NCBI GenBank assembly: GCA_937904325.1
Contig: CALGTK010000376.1
Location: 1 to 64,000, forward strand
Direction: 5' to 3'
Length of the DNA: 64,000 nt
Origin: an uncultured Planctomyces sp.
GTDB lineage: Bacteria; Planctomycetota; Planctomycetia; Planctomycetales; Planctomycetaceae
The notes beneath the pieces are model-generated. The model had not been told where the DNA came from. It saw only the letters and a program-made list of their open reading frames with translations, and ran no database searches. The position numbers were made by a program, and so were the translations under genes. The first letter of the stretch is position 1; every line of letters begins with the position of its first letter. This document shows, piece by piece, positions 18,842 through 28,198 of the stretch.

Positions 18842-20080
18842 CTACTTCGCAATCTTCCAGAGATGACCGTCGCTGCGAACGAACATTTCATTGTCTGCGA
18901 TGGCAGGTGTGCTCAGAATTGTTTCCCCGACTGTGTTCTCGCCGACGATTTCGCCTTCGGCTCCACTGATGTCGACGACCTGAGCGTCTCCCTTTTCATT
19001 GAAGAAAATGAGATGCTGGCCAGCGGCGACCGGAGTCGCGCTGAATGGCCCCTTCAGTCGCAGTCGCCACAGCAGGCTGCCTGTGTTTACGTCGGCGGCC
19101 TGCAGGACTCCAGCACGATTTACGACAAAGACTTTTCCGGCGACCACGATCGGACTGGAGGTACCAGGCCCGAGCTTTCGGTCGTTCCAGAGAACTTCCG
19201 GCGAACCTGCTTCATCGTCCACCTTGTCACCGAGTCGCACCGCGGTCAGGCCGTTTGACGGAATCAGCAAGGAGTCCGGCGTGACGACAGACGACGGAAT
19301 CGTTGAGGCACCAGCGCCAAACTTCCAAATCGTTTCGCCAGTCCGCGGATGGACAGCTTCGATTCCGGCCGAAGACTGAAGAAGTGCCATCGGGGCAGCA
19401 TCGCCTTCCTGCCACAATGTTGGCGATGTCCAATTTGCTTTCTTCGGTCGAACCTTCTTCCAGCGAGATTTTCCGTTTGAAGTATCCAGTCCTGCGGCGA
19501 AAGATTCGGCATCATTCTCAACCTGAACGATCAACGTGTCACCAATCACAATTGGCGATGAGGACATCCCGAGACTGTTGCTGGCATTCGGAAAATCGTG
19601 AGTCAGACCGCGCAGCCATTGCAGATTTCCGTCGAGATCCAGGCAAACAACATCGTTGCTGGAGTAGAACGCGAAAATTCGCTCGCCATCCGAAGCCGGG
19701 GTCGGAGTGGCGACAGACATTTTGGGATGAGTCATCGTGCGGCCCGTTGCCCAGAACTGACGTTCCCAGACTTTCTTACCACTCACCCGGTCAAAGGACA
19801 GGACGTGCAGACGGTCCTGCCGGAAACCGCTGCTTGCGGTCACGACGACCTGATTGCCGATGACGATCGCTCCGGACGCTCCCCGACCGGGCAGATCAAC
19901 TTTCCATGCAACGTTTTCAGTATCGGACCAGGTGGCGGGAATCGCCGAAAGTGCGGAGACTCCCGAAACGTTGTTTCCTCGAAACTGAAGCCAGTCGGCT
20001 CCTCTCAGACTGGTTGAAAATACAACCGCGACAACCAGCGGAACAATGCGCCAGGCAGATATCTTATGCAGATTGATCAT
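18842..20080 (-). CDS. Exported PQQ-like beta-propeller protein
   Basis: A 412-residue secreted propeller of the PQQ/BamB-like repeat type. A signal peptide covers about residues 1-27. The mature part begins DWLQFRGNNVSGVS and SDTENVAWKVDLPG, which is the typical opening of planctomycete PQQ-repeat proteins. Repeats are marked by GAIVIGNQVVVTAS, GDTLIVQVENDAES, and SPIVVAGKVFVVNRAGVLQA. These proteins usually act as binding scaffolds rather than PQQ dehydrogenases, and no catalytic residues are evident. Its ATG overlaps the stop of the upstream gene (ATGA), so the two are translationally coupled. Confidence 0.88.
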   Translation of the reverse strand: MINLHKISAWRIVPLVVAVVFSTSLRGADWLQFRGNNVSGVSALSAIPATWSDTENVAWKVDLPGRGASGAIVIGNQVVVTASSGFRQDRLHVLSFDRVSGKKVWERQFWATGRTMTHPKMSVATPTPASDGERIFAFYSSNDVVCLDLDGNLQWLRGLTHDFPNASNSLGMSSSPIVIGDTLIVQVENDAESFAAGLDTSNGKSRWKKVRPKKANWTSPTLWQEGDAAPMALLQSSAGIEAVHPRTGETIWKFGAGASTIPSSVVTPDSLLIPSNGLTAVRLGDKVDDEAGSPEVLWNDRKLGPGTSSPIVVAGKVFVVNRAGVLQAADVNTGSLLWRLRLKGPFSATPVAAGQHLIFFNEKGDAQVVDISGAEGEIVGENTVGETILSTPAIADNEMFVRSDGHLWKIAK

Positions 20081-21279
20081 TGGGAAGCTCCTTCTGCGCT
20101 CGCTGTAAGTCTCTTTGATTGTCGCTTCAATGGGCTCATACCGGTCGTTGATCTGGAACCTGATTTCACTGGCAGAACGGCAACACCCGATGGATCGCAG
20201 ACTCGAATCTGAATCTGATATCTCTGTGCCCAGTCGTCATCCTGCTCGTTCTGACAAAGTTTCAACAGAATGACGTTCTTCCCGGCTTTCAAATTTGCAG
20301 GAACACGATACTGGTCGATGGCCATCCCGCGGTGATACTCGTCCCGGCCGAAGAGGAACTTTCCGTTGACCCACAACTTCCAGGCGTTCGGTGTTCCGAA
20401 TCTAAACTCGACGTTGCGGTTGGCGGCCGCTTCGTAGGAAGTCGCGAGGTACATGACTGCCCCCTTGTGCGGGGCAACAGACTTCGCAATGTCGACGATG
20501 CCGAACTCGTCGGACGTGGTGATCACGCCCCAGGCAACTTCGCCATCCTTTGCCTGCAACTTCGCGACAAAGTCAAGTTCCTTTTCAGGTGCGTAGGCGA
20601 TGTCAAAACCGATGAACCCGCGGTTGTCAAACGGGCCAACAATTCGCCAGTCGGTCAGAAATCCGAAGTGGGTAACCAGGTCAACTTCGTCACCCAGATC
20701 CTTCAGCGACTTCGAGATCTTCTTGACCAGATCAGAATCCGTCGCGCCTGACAGTGCTTTACGATAAACCTGTTTTGCTTTGTCGGCAGAGTCTTTGCCA
20801 AGTCCTTCCGCTTCGCCGACCAGGCGTTGAACAGCGTCGCGTCGGAACTCGGGACTCGGATCAAGCAACATCTTCGGAATCAGTCGATCGCTGGCCGTTA
20901 AGTCGACTTTCGCCAGAACCTCGAACGCCAACCGTCGTGCTCGGGGATCATTCGAACGTTTCAGCACGAACGCTTCAAGCTGTTTCGCCGGAAGGGGTTT
21001 GTTAGCGGCGAGGTGTCGATCGACAACTGATTCAACAGCGTTTCGAAGATAGTTCGCGGCGAGCGGTGACGCTCCTTCGAAGCCAATGAGAATCTGCAAG
21101 AGGTCACTGGCCGAAGCCGCTGACAAGGTTCGCACTGCGGCGGCAGCGGCCTCGTTGCCCTGCCCCTCGCGAGAGACACTTCGGACGGCCTTAAGTTGCG
21201 GACTGAGCTCCGCAGCCGAAAAATTCGCCGCTATCGAAAATAAGATGGCAGCGGCAAGACTGCAGCTAAAGCGGGGCAT
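20077..21279 (-). CDS. Exported HEAT-like and jelly-roll protein
   Basis: A 400-residue secreted protein with a signal peptide (1-22). Residues about 25-200 are helical with a repeat-like pattern (FVLKRSNDPRARRLAFEVLA, LLDPSPEFRRDAVQRLVGE), typical of HEAT repeats. From about 205 a beta-rich domain begins, with TDWRIVGPFDNRGF, VMYLATSYEAAANRNVEFRF and WKLWVNGKFLFGRDEYHRG, ending with VILLKLCQNE. This matches the galactose-binding-like domain common in planctomycete exported proteins. A carbohydrate- or matrix-binding scaffold role is inferred. The gene is first of a two-gene operon, coupled to the PQQ propeller by a 4-base overlap. Confidence 0.8.
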   Translation of the reverse strand: MPRFSCSLAAAILFSIAANFSAAELSPQLKAVRSVSREGQGNEAAAAAVRTLSAASASDLLQILIGFEGASPLAANYLRNAVESVVDRHLAANKPLPAKQLEAFVLKRSNDPRARRLAFEVLAKVDLTASDRLIPKMLLDPSPEFRRDAVQRLVGEAEGLGKDSADKAKQVYRKALSGATDSDLVKKISKSLKDLGDEVDLVTHFGFLTDWRIVGPFDNRGFIGFDIAYAPEKELDFVAKLQAKDGEVAWGVITTSDEFGIVDIAKSVAPHKGAVMYLATSYEAAANRNVEFRFGTPNAWKLWVNGKFLFGRDEYHRGMAIDQYRVPANLKAGKNVILLKLCQNEQDDDWAQRYQIQIRVCDPSGVAVLPVKSGSRSTTGMSPLKRQSKRLTASAEGASQ

Positions 21280-21325
21280 GGGATTACTCCTGTTTCGTCT
21301 TATGACTTCGTCAGACCAAGCCTGA

Positions 21326-22315
21326 CTATGAGTTCTGTTCTTCGGCAGCGTCCAGGATGGCGGTCGTCATGTCAAACACGGGGAGCGCGCACTCGAGTGG
21401 CGACATGTTATCCGCGACGCCCGTAACCACATCGAGAAATCCAGTGATCGGGTTGTCAGTTGATTCCCGACCACTATGTTCAGCCGGCAGATTGATCAAT
21501 TCGACGTTGTTGTCGCGGCCAATGAAAAACTGAAAGTCCCGGATGATGAGGTCAGCTTTCTCGCAGTGGATGAACAACTCCTCATGAAACGAATTTGCAT
21601 TCCCCATGAACGATAGCGAAAATGGCACGACGCGATCTCCATCGTCAAGTAATTCCCCGTTGACCAGGGTGACGATCTCGACGTTGCTGCCTGCTTTAGT
21701 GCTGCGTGCCGAGAAATTGCCGAGTCCAAGGCCCGTTACGTAAAACAGCCCGTCCAGTCGATGGCTGCCTGCGTCGCCGAGATAGCCACCGTAGTTGATA
21801 TCGGGATCGTCTCGCCAGGTTCCGGCAATTGTCTGCTGCCAGCGTTCTGAGTTCACAGCCGTCACGCTGACGATGTTGCCCCATTGGCCGGATTCAATCT
21901 CTTCTTTCAACCGCCGGTAGATCGCCCAGAAGCGACGTTGGTAACCAAGCATGAAGTGCAGATAGCTGAGACTTTGCGACAGATCGATCAAGCCGATGAT
22001 CTCGTCCCGTGTTGCAGCAAGCGGTTTTTCACACAGAACGTGCAGATCGTGTCGGGCGGCGCACCGAACCTGCGCCGCGTGGACGGAAGTTGGCGTACAG
22101 ATTACGGCAGCATCGGCATTCGCCTGAGCAAAGGCATCCTCGGCGGAGTCAAACACCGGTGCGACCGCGGCGACTCGGTCTCGAAGCTGCATCGCGGCTT
22201 CTCGGTCGACATCAAAGAATCCGGCCAGTTCAGATCGCGAATCACCAGCCAACCTCTCAGCATGTGCAAGTCCCATGCGTCCACATCCGATCACAACACA
22301 TCGCAATATGTCCAT
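21326..22315 (-). CDS. Gfo/Idh/MocA family oxidoreductase
   Basis: A 329-residue NAD(P)-dependent sugar or inositol oxidoreductase. The Rossmann motif is VVIGCGRMGLAHAE near the N-terminus. The family signature CEKPLA, which holds the catalytic lysine, lies near residue 96, and GDAGSHRLDGL marks the C-terminal substrate domain. No signal peptide is present, unlike many planctomycete relatives, so it is cytoplasmic. It lies 46 bases upstream of the HEAT/jelly-roll gene on the same strand and might share its operon. The substrate cannot be deduced; myo-inositol dehydrogenases are the closest-looking type. Confidence 0.9.
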   Translation of the reverse strand: MDILRCVVIGCGRMGLAHAERLAGDSRSELAGFFDVDREAAMQLRDRVAAVAPVFDSAEDAFAQANADAAVICTPTSVHAAQVRCAARHDLHVLCEKPLAATRDEIIGLIDLSQSLSYLHFMLGYQRRFWAIYRRLKEEIESGQWGNIVSVTAVNSERWQQTIAGTWRDDPDINYGGYLGDAGSHRLDGLFYVTGLGLGNFSARSTKAGSNVEIVTLVNGELLDDGDRVVPFSLSFMGNANSFHEELFIHCEKADLIIRDFQFFIGRDNNVELINLPAEHSGRESTDNPITGFLDVVTGVADNMSPLECALPVFDMTTAILDAAEEQNS

Positions 22316-22775
22316 GTAAGCTGTTTCACTACTGGAAATTGGGGGTAGTTTACTCGCAATCGAATGTTTCAGACTGTAAACTGGCTCCAGCTGGCTGCAC
22401 AGTCAGCGGTTCCCGCCTGATCGCCGCCCTTAAACATCCTTAACCTGCCGGCAACTACACACAAATCCTCTGATGCATCACGCCGGTGAGCTTCTTCAAG
22501 CTGAAACCGGAAAATCCGCCACAACGGGTTCAGTGCTGACTTAGACAATGCGTAAAATGGCCAATTATAAACGGCTTTTCGGATACTGGCGAAATCAGGT
22601 GATCTGACTACAACTCCTACCGCGGTTACCTGATTTGAGGCGTATCGCAGGACATCGAATTAAACAGTGCCCCATTCCTCGTGCAGGTGGTTTCTTCGTC
22701 AGGTCAATCGGTCGGAACATTCTCCACACCGAGGCAACTACCGATGCCGCCGAAACAGTTTTCAGGAGCTTTAAC
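22316..22775. other. Divergent intergenic region
   Basis: About 460 bases between the oxidoreductase and cupredoxin-like genes. The frame of the latter stays open back to 22635 without signal-peptide or domain character. I saw no RNA gene, repeat or strong dyad. Confidence 0.4.
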
Positions 22776-23570
22776 ATGCTTTTACGTTTCCGCCAGACCG
22801 CCGTACTGCTCGCCGCAGTCGTCGCTGGCCTGACCACTCAATCATTCGCCGCTGACGGGTACGGCGATCTGACCGGCCGAATCATTTTCGACGGCGACGT
22901 CCCCAAGCTGCTACCGAAGATCAATAAAAACAACCCTGCTGCAAAACTGCCAGCATGCTGTGCGATTAAAGACACTGCCAACGATTCGCTGGTCATTAAT
23001 CCAAATAACAAAGGCATCCAGCACGTCTTCGTGTACTTGAAGAAAGTTTCTAAAAGTGCCATTCATCCGGAACTGGCAAAGAGCAAACAGGCCGAAGTTG
23101 TCTTCGACCAGAAAGCGTGTGTCTTCAAACCACACGCGATGGTTGTCCGAACAGACCAGACGGTTGTCGTGAAATCTGACGACAATGTGGCGCACAACAC
23201 GCACACTTACCCGGTGTTCAATCAAGGGCAAAACTTCATCGTTGCTCCGAACGATCGAGTCGGCATCAAGATGCCAAAGTTCAATTCGAAAGAGCCGCTG
23301 CCGATGCAGGTGAAGTGCGACATCCATGCATGGATGCAGGCTTACTGGCTGGTGGTCGATCACCCCTACGCAACGGTCACTGATGCCGACGGCAGGTTTA
23401 CCATCCCGAAACTCCCCGCTGGCGATTACACCTTTGTCGTCTGGCAGGAGCGCGTCGGTTACCTCGACAAAGCCATGCAGGCAACGATTAAAAACGGAGC
23501 CAAAACCGACCTTGGCGACGTCAAAGCTGCAGCCGCCAGGTTCGAAATCAAAGCAGACGAGAAAGAGTAA
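22776..23570 (+). CDS. Exported cupredoxin-like protein
   Basis: A 264-residue secreted protein. I chose ATG 22776 because AGGAG lies 8 bases upstream and a classic signal peptide follows (LLAAVVAGLTTQSFAA). The mature protein starts DGYGDLTGRIIFDG, a carboxypeptidase-regulatory-like opening. A middle region contains HNTHTYP and later CDIHAWMQAY, whose His and Cys residues match blue-copper-type ligand positions of methylamine-utilization and plastocyanin-like proteins. The C-terminal part (DADGRFTIPKLPAGDYTFVVW) is a second regulatory-like beta-sandwich. Copper binding or electron transfer outside the membrane is likely but unproven. A decayed duplicate lies downstream. Confidence 0.82.
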   Translation: MLLRFRQTAVLLAAVVAGLTTQSFAADGYGDLTGRIIFDGDVPKLLPKINKNNPAAKLPACCAIKDTANDSLVINPNNKGIQHVFVYLKKVSKSAIHPELAKSKQAEVVFDQKACVFKPHAMVVRTDQTVVVKSDDNVAHNTHTYPVFNQGQNFIVAPNDRVGIKMPKFNSKEPLPMQVKCDIHAWMQAYWLVVDHPYATVTDADGRFTIPKLPAGDYTFVVWQERVGYLDKAMQATIKNGAKTDLGDVKAAAARFEIKADEKE

Positions 23571-23626
23571 GCAACGAGTTCGCTGCAATTTCGATTGCCA
23601 CCTCAATGAGCGACTAACAACATTAA

Positions 23627-23661
23627 GCGGCGGGGAGACACTCGATCTTCCCGCCGTTTTC
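23627..23661 (+). terminator. Rho-independent terminator of the cupredoxin-like gene
   Basis: CGGCGGGGAGA (23628-23638) pairs with TCTTCCCGCCG (23646-23656), with one G-T wobble, around a 7-base loop and is followed by TTTT. It lies 57 bases after the stop. Confidence 0.82.
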
Positions 23662-23770
23662 GTCTACCGGATGCTTCACAGAAGAATCGATGCTCAGCCA
23701 TGGGTGGCTGTCCAAAGTAATCCGAGTCAGGACTTGCAATGAGAAACTTCGGTTTGCAACTCTGTCTTCG

Positions 23771-24148
23771 ATGAAATTGTCATCTGCGTCCATTGCGTCG
23801 CGTTTCTGATCACAGTCAACATTACCACCGCGACGACAGCAGACGCAGATGACAATTTCGGCGATATCACTGGCTGAATTATTCTCCAGGGTGCGATTCC
23901 AAAGCTGCGTCCTTTCGCCCGCCCGGGAATATCAAAGGCCGAAATGCGGAGCGTTGGATATTCCAAACGACAGTCTCGCCATCCATCCGGAAAATTTCGG
24001 AATGCAAAATCTTATCGTCTATCTTCGGAAAGCACCGAAAGAGGCCATCTATCCGGAATTAGCGAAGAGCAAGAGCGAAACGCGGGATGTCAGTTTGAAG
24101 AACTGCAGGTTCCACCCTCACATGGTGGCTCTGCGAAGTTTCACCTGA
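23771..24148 (+). pseudogene. Decayed tandem duplicate of the cupredoxin-like gene
   Basis: The region reads as the N-terminal half of the gene at 22776-23570. DDNFGDITG, stop, IILQGAIPKL matches DGYGDLTGRIIFDGDVPKL; the stop is TGA where an arginine codon would stand. After a frame change, PNDSLAIHPENFGMQNLIVY matches the ANDSLVINPNNKGIQHVFVY stretch. KEAIYPELAKSKSE and FHPHMVALRS match as well. The copy ends before the HNTHTYP and CDIH ligand regions. A stop just after the putative signal start, an internal TGA, a frameshift and a truncated 3' half make it non-functional. Confidence 0.85.
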
Positions 24149-24194
24149 TCGATTCAAGGTCCGACACAGCGAGCTTCAAAAATGAACGACACTG

Positions 24195-25310
24195 TTAAAT
24201 CGTGATCCAGCGGTCTCGCGAGGCAATTGGCCATTGGCCGATGACTTCTCCTGCGGACACGACGTAGGCGGCTCGGTGCAGGGCCGATGTCGGGCAGATG
24301 TGGCGAGGGATGGCAAGCAATTCGTCGCCCGGTTCGAATTCTTCTGCCCGCGAAGTTTCCAGAACGAGGTGTTCTTCGTTCTGCAGGACAGCTTCGGCAT
24401 CGGGCAGATCCGGGAAGCTCAATCGCTGGCCGGCCGGCGGGTCAGACGCAACGGCCTTATAGCCAATGTCGAGCGTGATTCGCGTCGGAGTTGGACGGCT
24501 GATGACTCGAGTCAACATCATGGCTGCTGGCGGGAAGACCATATCCGGAAACCTGCCGCCGTAGCCCGCATCGTTGTAGACGCACGTGCCGGGGCTGTAC
24601 TCGATGCCGGAATCCGTCTTCTCGGCGTAGATTGGGAATGACGGCGTGCCTCCACAAACAAGTCGAGGAACAAGCCAGCCTTCCGCTTCAATACCAGTTC
24701 GGAATTCTGCAACGCGATCCCACTCTTGGTTGACGGCCGCTCGACGTTCATCGCGATCTGTCTGTTCCTGATGCCCGTCGTAAACGTGGAAGCCGTTCGG
24801 AGTCAGACCTTCTGTCTCGACGATCAAGCCATAAAGTCGCTTTGCCTCAGGTCCAACCGGAATGCCCGTCCGATGCTGCCCGGTGTCGATATCAAGCAGA
24901 ACGCCGACACTAAGCGATCCTGCAGCCATCGCGGCACCAAGTTGCCTGATCGGTTTTTCATGGTCAGCCGTGACAGAGAATTCGACGTCCGGATACTTCT
25001 GCCGAAAAGCGACGGCTCGGTCGATGTTGGGCCCGACCAGGCTGTATGCCAGGAACACATCTGCAACGCCCGCGTCGGCCAGCATCTCAGCTTCGGCAAA
25101 CGTCGCACATTTGTGTCGAACAATTCCGCGAGCAAGCTGCAGTTCGATGATCTCACGCGTTTTGTGAGTCTTACAGTGCGGTCGAAGTCGCGAGGCGTCA
25201 CCGGCGATTTCAATCATGTGATCCAGGTTCTGCTCGACCATGTCGCGAAAGACGACCAGAGCCGGTGAGAGGATCTGGCTCGAATCAGCAATGCGGTAAC
25301 AGTCGTCCAT
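24195..25310 (-). CDS. D-threonine aldolase / D-serine dehydratase-like PLP enzyme
   Basis: A 371-residue protein of the alanine-racemase-fold group that includes D-threonine aldolase and D-serine dehydratase (DSD1). The PLP lysine lies in RPHCKTHK (probably Lys47). GVLLDIDTGQHRTG and VCGGTPSF are typical barrel motifs. The C-terminal beta domain carries the metal-ligand region HICPTSALH. Such enzymes cleave or dehydrate D-hydroxy amino acids with PLP and a divalent metal in the cytoplasm. Substrate choice cannot be read from motifs. It is divergent from the GspE gene and has no operon partner. Confidence 0.87.
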   Translation of the reverse strand: MDDCYRIADSSQILSPALVVFRDMVEQNLDHMIEIAGDASRLRPHCKTHKTREIIELQLARGIVRHKCATFAEAEMLADAGVADVFLAYSLVGPNIDRAVAFRQKYPDVEFSVTADHEKPIRQLGAAMAAGSLSVGVLLDIDTGQHRTGIPVGPEAKRLYGLIVETEGLTPNGFHVYDGHQEQTDRDERRAAVNQEWDRVAEFRTGIEAEGWLVPRLVCGGTPSFPIYAEKTDSGIEYSPGTCVYNDAGYGGRFPDMVFPPAAMMLTRVISRPTPTRITLDIGYKAVASDPPAGQRLSFPDLPDAEAVLQNEEHLVLETSRAEEFEPGDELLAIPRHICPTSALHRAAYVVSAGEVIGQWPIASRDRWITI

Positions 25311-25560
25311 GAGAAACTCCGTAAACGTCGATCAAACGTGTGGGCATCGAAACTGAATTTACTGAGATTTACTTCAGGAAGTCTCATGCCGAAACTGCAA
25401 TTTTGCAATGCAGTCGATGACCCTGACTGCCGATCTGGCGGAACGATCTGGACGGCGAGTGTAGAAAAGGGGAGGCACGCTCACTAAGATTCCAGGAATA
25501 TTTCCGAGCGGGTCGATTGGTTGCGGCCAGCGGGTAACTGCCCTCAGTTGCTGTACAGAT

Positions 25561-27462
25561 ATGAATACTCATCATTGCAGAACGATCGCCAGTTCAGGCA
25601 TCGTCTTCGGGGCTCTGCTATTGTGTGCGAATTCTGTCATCGCACAGACATCGACAGCCCCGGGAGACCAGCCTGCTGCCCCAGCAACGGAAGCAACACT
25701 GCCAGCTGATGCGGGTGCGACCGGGGAACCACCAGCGCCGGTGGAAGTAGTGGTTGATGCTGTTCCAGCCTCCGCCTGGCCACCATCGCCAGTTCCGTTC
25801 TTTCGAGGAAACGCTAAGCCCAACAGTTCGAAGACCCCATTCCCGCAAGCAGGTGGGTATTTCAGCCTGTTTCGATTGATCTTCTATATCGGACTGCTGT
25901 CGTTCTGGGTCTGGTCGTCCGCCTGGGTTAATGAAGACAGTACGTCCCTGAAAGTCCGCAGCGACTTCTGGAACTCGATGATGTTCGGCGTGGGAGCTGC
26001 CGGACTTTTGCTGGCAGTCACCTCGCCCTCATTCTTTCTGGCATTCGCACTGATCGGAGCCTCGACCGGGACGCCGCTCGGCTTTTACGTCAAAGAACGT
26101 AACTCCAAAGTTCCAGACAAAGCCAAAGTTCTAACTCCGGAACACATTCGCCGCGTCGGCATCAGATTACTGGCGAGAATCGGGATCAACATCGGAGGTG
26201 ATGGCGAAGTCGGATCCGGAAATGGCCCTGACATCGAATTTGTCGGTCGGACAGAAACCGGGCGCATCGACACCTCGCGAACGAAGCAGGTCGAAAACTC
26301 GCGAGGGTTCATGGCCGCGAAGGAAGTGGTCTACGACGCCCTGATCCGCCGAGCGACTGACATCCATCTTGAACCGCGCGAAGACACGATGAATATTCGC
26401 ATGAGAATCGACGGCGTAATGTATCCCGTCGAGCCATTCGACCGAGCGCTCGGTGATGCCGTGTTGAACATCTTCAAGGTGCTCGGCGCAATGGACATCA
26501 CCGAAAAACGCCGATCGCTCGACGGAAGTTTCAGAGCAATCACCGAAGGACGAGAGATCGACTTCCGTGTCGCCACGCAGGGAATCCGCGGCGGCGAAAA
26601 AATGAGTCTACGTATTCTCGATCAGTCAGCTAATACTGGCACACTGCCACAACTCGGCTTTCGCAAAGCTCTGGAAGAAAAGTTGTTGGGCATTGTCCAC
26701 CAGCCACACGGTCTGCTTGTAGTCTGTGGCCCAACCGGTGCCGGGAAGTCGACCACACTGTACGCAGCCCTGAAAAGTATCGACGCCTACCAGCACAACA
26801 TCATCACGATCGAAGACCCGGTCGAATACCAGATGGAAAATATCACTCAGATCGAAGTTAACACAAAGTCAGGTCAAACGTTTGGCAACTCATTGCGAAG
26901 CATTCTCCGTCAGGACCCGGACGTGATCATGGTTGGGGAAATTCGAGACGACGAGACTGCGCAGATCGCCTGCCAGGCTGCCAACACTGGGCATAACGTA
27001 TTCTCAACAGTCCATGCGAACGATTCAATCACCGCCCTGTTCCGCCTGCTCGACCTGGGCATCGAGCCGTTTCTTTTTGCGAGTTCCATTTCTGGAATCC
27101 TTGCTCAGCGTCTTGCACGTCGACTTTGCCCCAAGTGCAAAGAAGCTTACAAGCCGAAGGCTGAATTCCTCAAACAAGCCAACCTGCCCGTCGATCGAAT
27201 CGAAAAGTTTTACCGGCCTCCCAGGAAGCCGAAAGAAGAATGCACGGCGTGCGGAGGCCTGGGCTATCGAGGACGAGTGGGCGTTTTCGAGTTCCTCGAA
27301 ATCAATGACCGGCTACGCGACATGATTCGCGAAAAAGCACCGTTGTCACAATTAAAATCCGAAGCCCGCAAGAACGGCATGCTCTATATGCAGGAAGAAG
27401 GACTGCGGTTAGTCGTTAAAGGAGTGACGTCTATCGAAGAACTGATGCGCGTCGTTAAGTAG
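25561..27462 (+). CDS. GspE/PilB-type secretion ATPase with N-terminal membrane module
   Basis: A 633-residue protein. The C-terminal two thirds are a standard GspE/PilB ATPase: Walker A GPTGAGKS (390-397), Asp box ITIEDPVEYQ (416-425), Walker B VIMVGEIRD (455-463), His box STVHAND, and a zinc-binding pair C523xxC526/C561xxC564. The usual soluble GspE N-domain is replaced. Instead there is a signal-like hydrophobic segment (9-28), an Ala/Pro-rich stretch (30-80) and two to three membrane spans (about 104-123 and 139-176), ahead of the ATPase N2 domain at about 250. It should power pilus or pseudopilus assembly while fixed to the inner membrane. No other gsp/pil genes lie nearby except the distant secretin. 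Confidence 0.9.
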   Translation: MNTHHCRTIASSGIVFGALLLCANSVIAQTSTAPGDQPAAPATEATLPADAGATGEPPAPVEVVVDAVPASAWPPSPVPFFRGNAKPNSSKTPFPQAGGYFSLFRLIFYIGLLSFWVWSSAWVNEDSTSLKVRSDFWNSMMFGVGAAGLLLAVTSPSFFLAFALIGASTGTPLGFYVKERNSKVPDKAKVLTPEHIRRVGIRLLARIGINIGGDGEVGSGNGPDIEFVGRTETGRIDTSRTKQVENSRGFMAAKEVVYDALIRRATDIHLEPREDTMNIRMRIDGVMYPVEPFDRALGDAVLNIFKVLGAMDITEKRRSLDGSFRAITEGREIDFRVATQGIRGGEKMSLRILDQSANTGTLPQLGFRKALEEKLLGIVHQPHGLLVVCGPTGAGKSTTLYAALKSIDAYQHNIITIEDPVEYQMENITQIEVNTKSGQTFGNSLRSILRQDPDVIMVGEIRDDETAQIACQAANTGHNVFSTVHANDSITALFRLLDLGIEPFLFASSISGILAQRLARRLCPKCKEAYKPKAEFLKQANLPVDRIEKFYRPPRKPKEECTACGGLGYRGRVGVFEFLEINDRLRDMIREKAPLSQLKSEARKNGMLYMQEEGLRLVVKGVTSIEELMRVVK

Positions 27463-27536
27463 GCAGGCACTTATCGCGCATTCTGCAATTACCTTAATGG
27501 CCGGATACGAGTTTTCAATCTGACCGAAAGTCACCT

Positions 27537-28103
27537 ATGGGACTTTTTGATTTTTTCTCACGAGGAGTAAAAAGTAAAAGTAAGAACGAATCGCATCCCC
27601 GGTGCGATCACTATTCGTTCGCTCATGTCGTCCTTCGTAAAGCCGCATTCGAAAATCCGACAGAATGTGTCACTTCATTAGCCGCGACCGACGGCAAAGA
27701 ATATCTGTCTGATCTTTGGAACAAAGTCGTTGAAACCTGCAAACAACACAACCAGCCAATCGAATTGACGCTGGACGATATCCTGATTCATAAACTTCGA
27801 GTTGGCCCCTTTCCCTGCACAATCCTGGAGATGCCCGCTCCCCGCTTTGCTACGGAAGCATTTTTTGTCGCTCTTGTCCTTACAGTCGACATCACTGACC
27901 AATCACAAAACATACCGGATGGGTCCGTTCGTTTCTTGACTCTGGAAAATGGCGAACCCAACGAAGAAGAAGTTCAGACGGTCATTGGCGAATGGTCCGC
28001 CGAAGGCAATCACAGTAATCTTGGCCCTGGAACTTATCCGGAGTTAAGCGAGTTCGTTACAAGGATTACCGACGTGATCTCGCAACCAAGCCTGCCAGAA
28101 TAA
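27537..28103 (+). CDS. Hypothetical protein, 188 residues
   Basis: A soluble acidic protein beginning MGLFDFFSRG with a short Lys/Ser-rich patch. No family is recognised. The middle has WNKVVETCKQHNQPIELTLD and FATEAFFVALVLTVDIT, consistent with a mixed alpha/beta domain, and the C-terminus is helical. Codon use resembles neighbouring genes, and it sits 75 bases after the GspE gene in the same direction. The MGLFDFF-type start is common in small proteins of toxin-immunity or SMI1-like type, but nothing else supports that, so no function is proposed. Confidence 0.65.
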   Translation: MGLFDFFSRGVKSKSKNESHPRCDHYSFAHVVLRKAAFENPTECVTSLAATDGKEYLSDLWNKVVETCKQHNQPIELTLDDILIHKLRVGPFPCTILEMPAPRFATEAFFVALVLTVDITDQSQNIPDGSVRFLTLENGEPNEEEVQTVIGEWSAEGNHSNLGPGTYPELSEFVTRITDVISQPSLPE

Positions 28104-28198
28104 CGTCCATGATCAACCGGCAGGGCGTCTCAAGACGCACCACACGGTACAGAATTCAAAAGAATTTAGCCGGAAGTCCCAGCATCGGAGCTGCTTAG

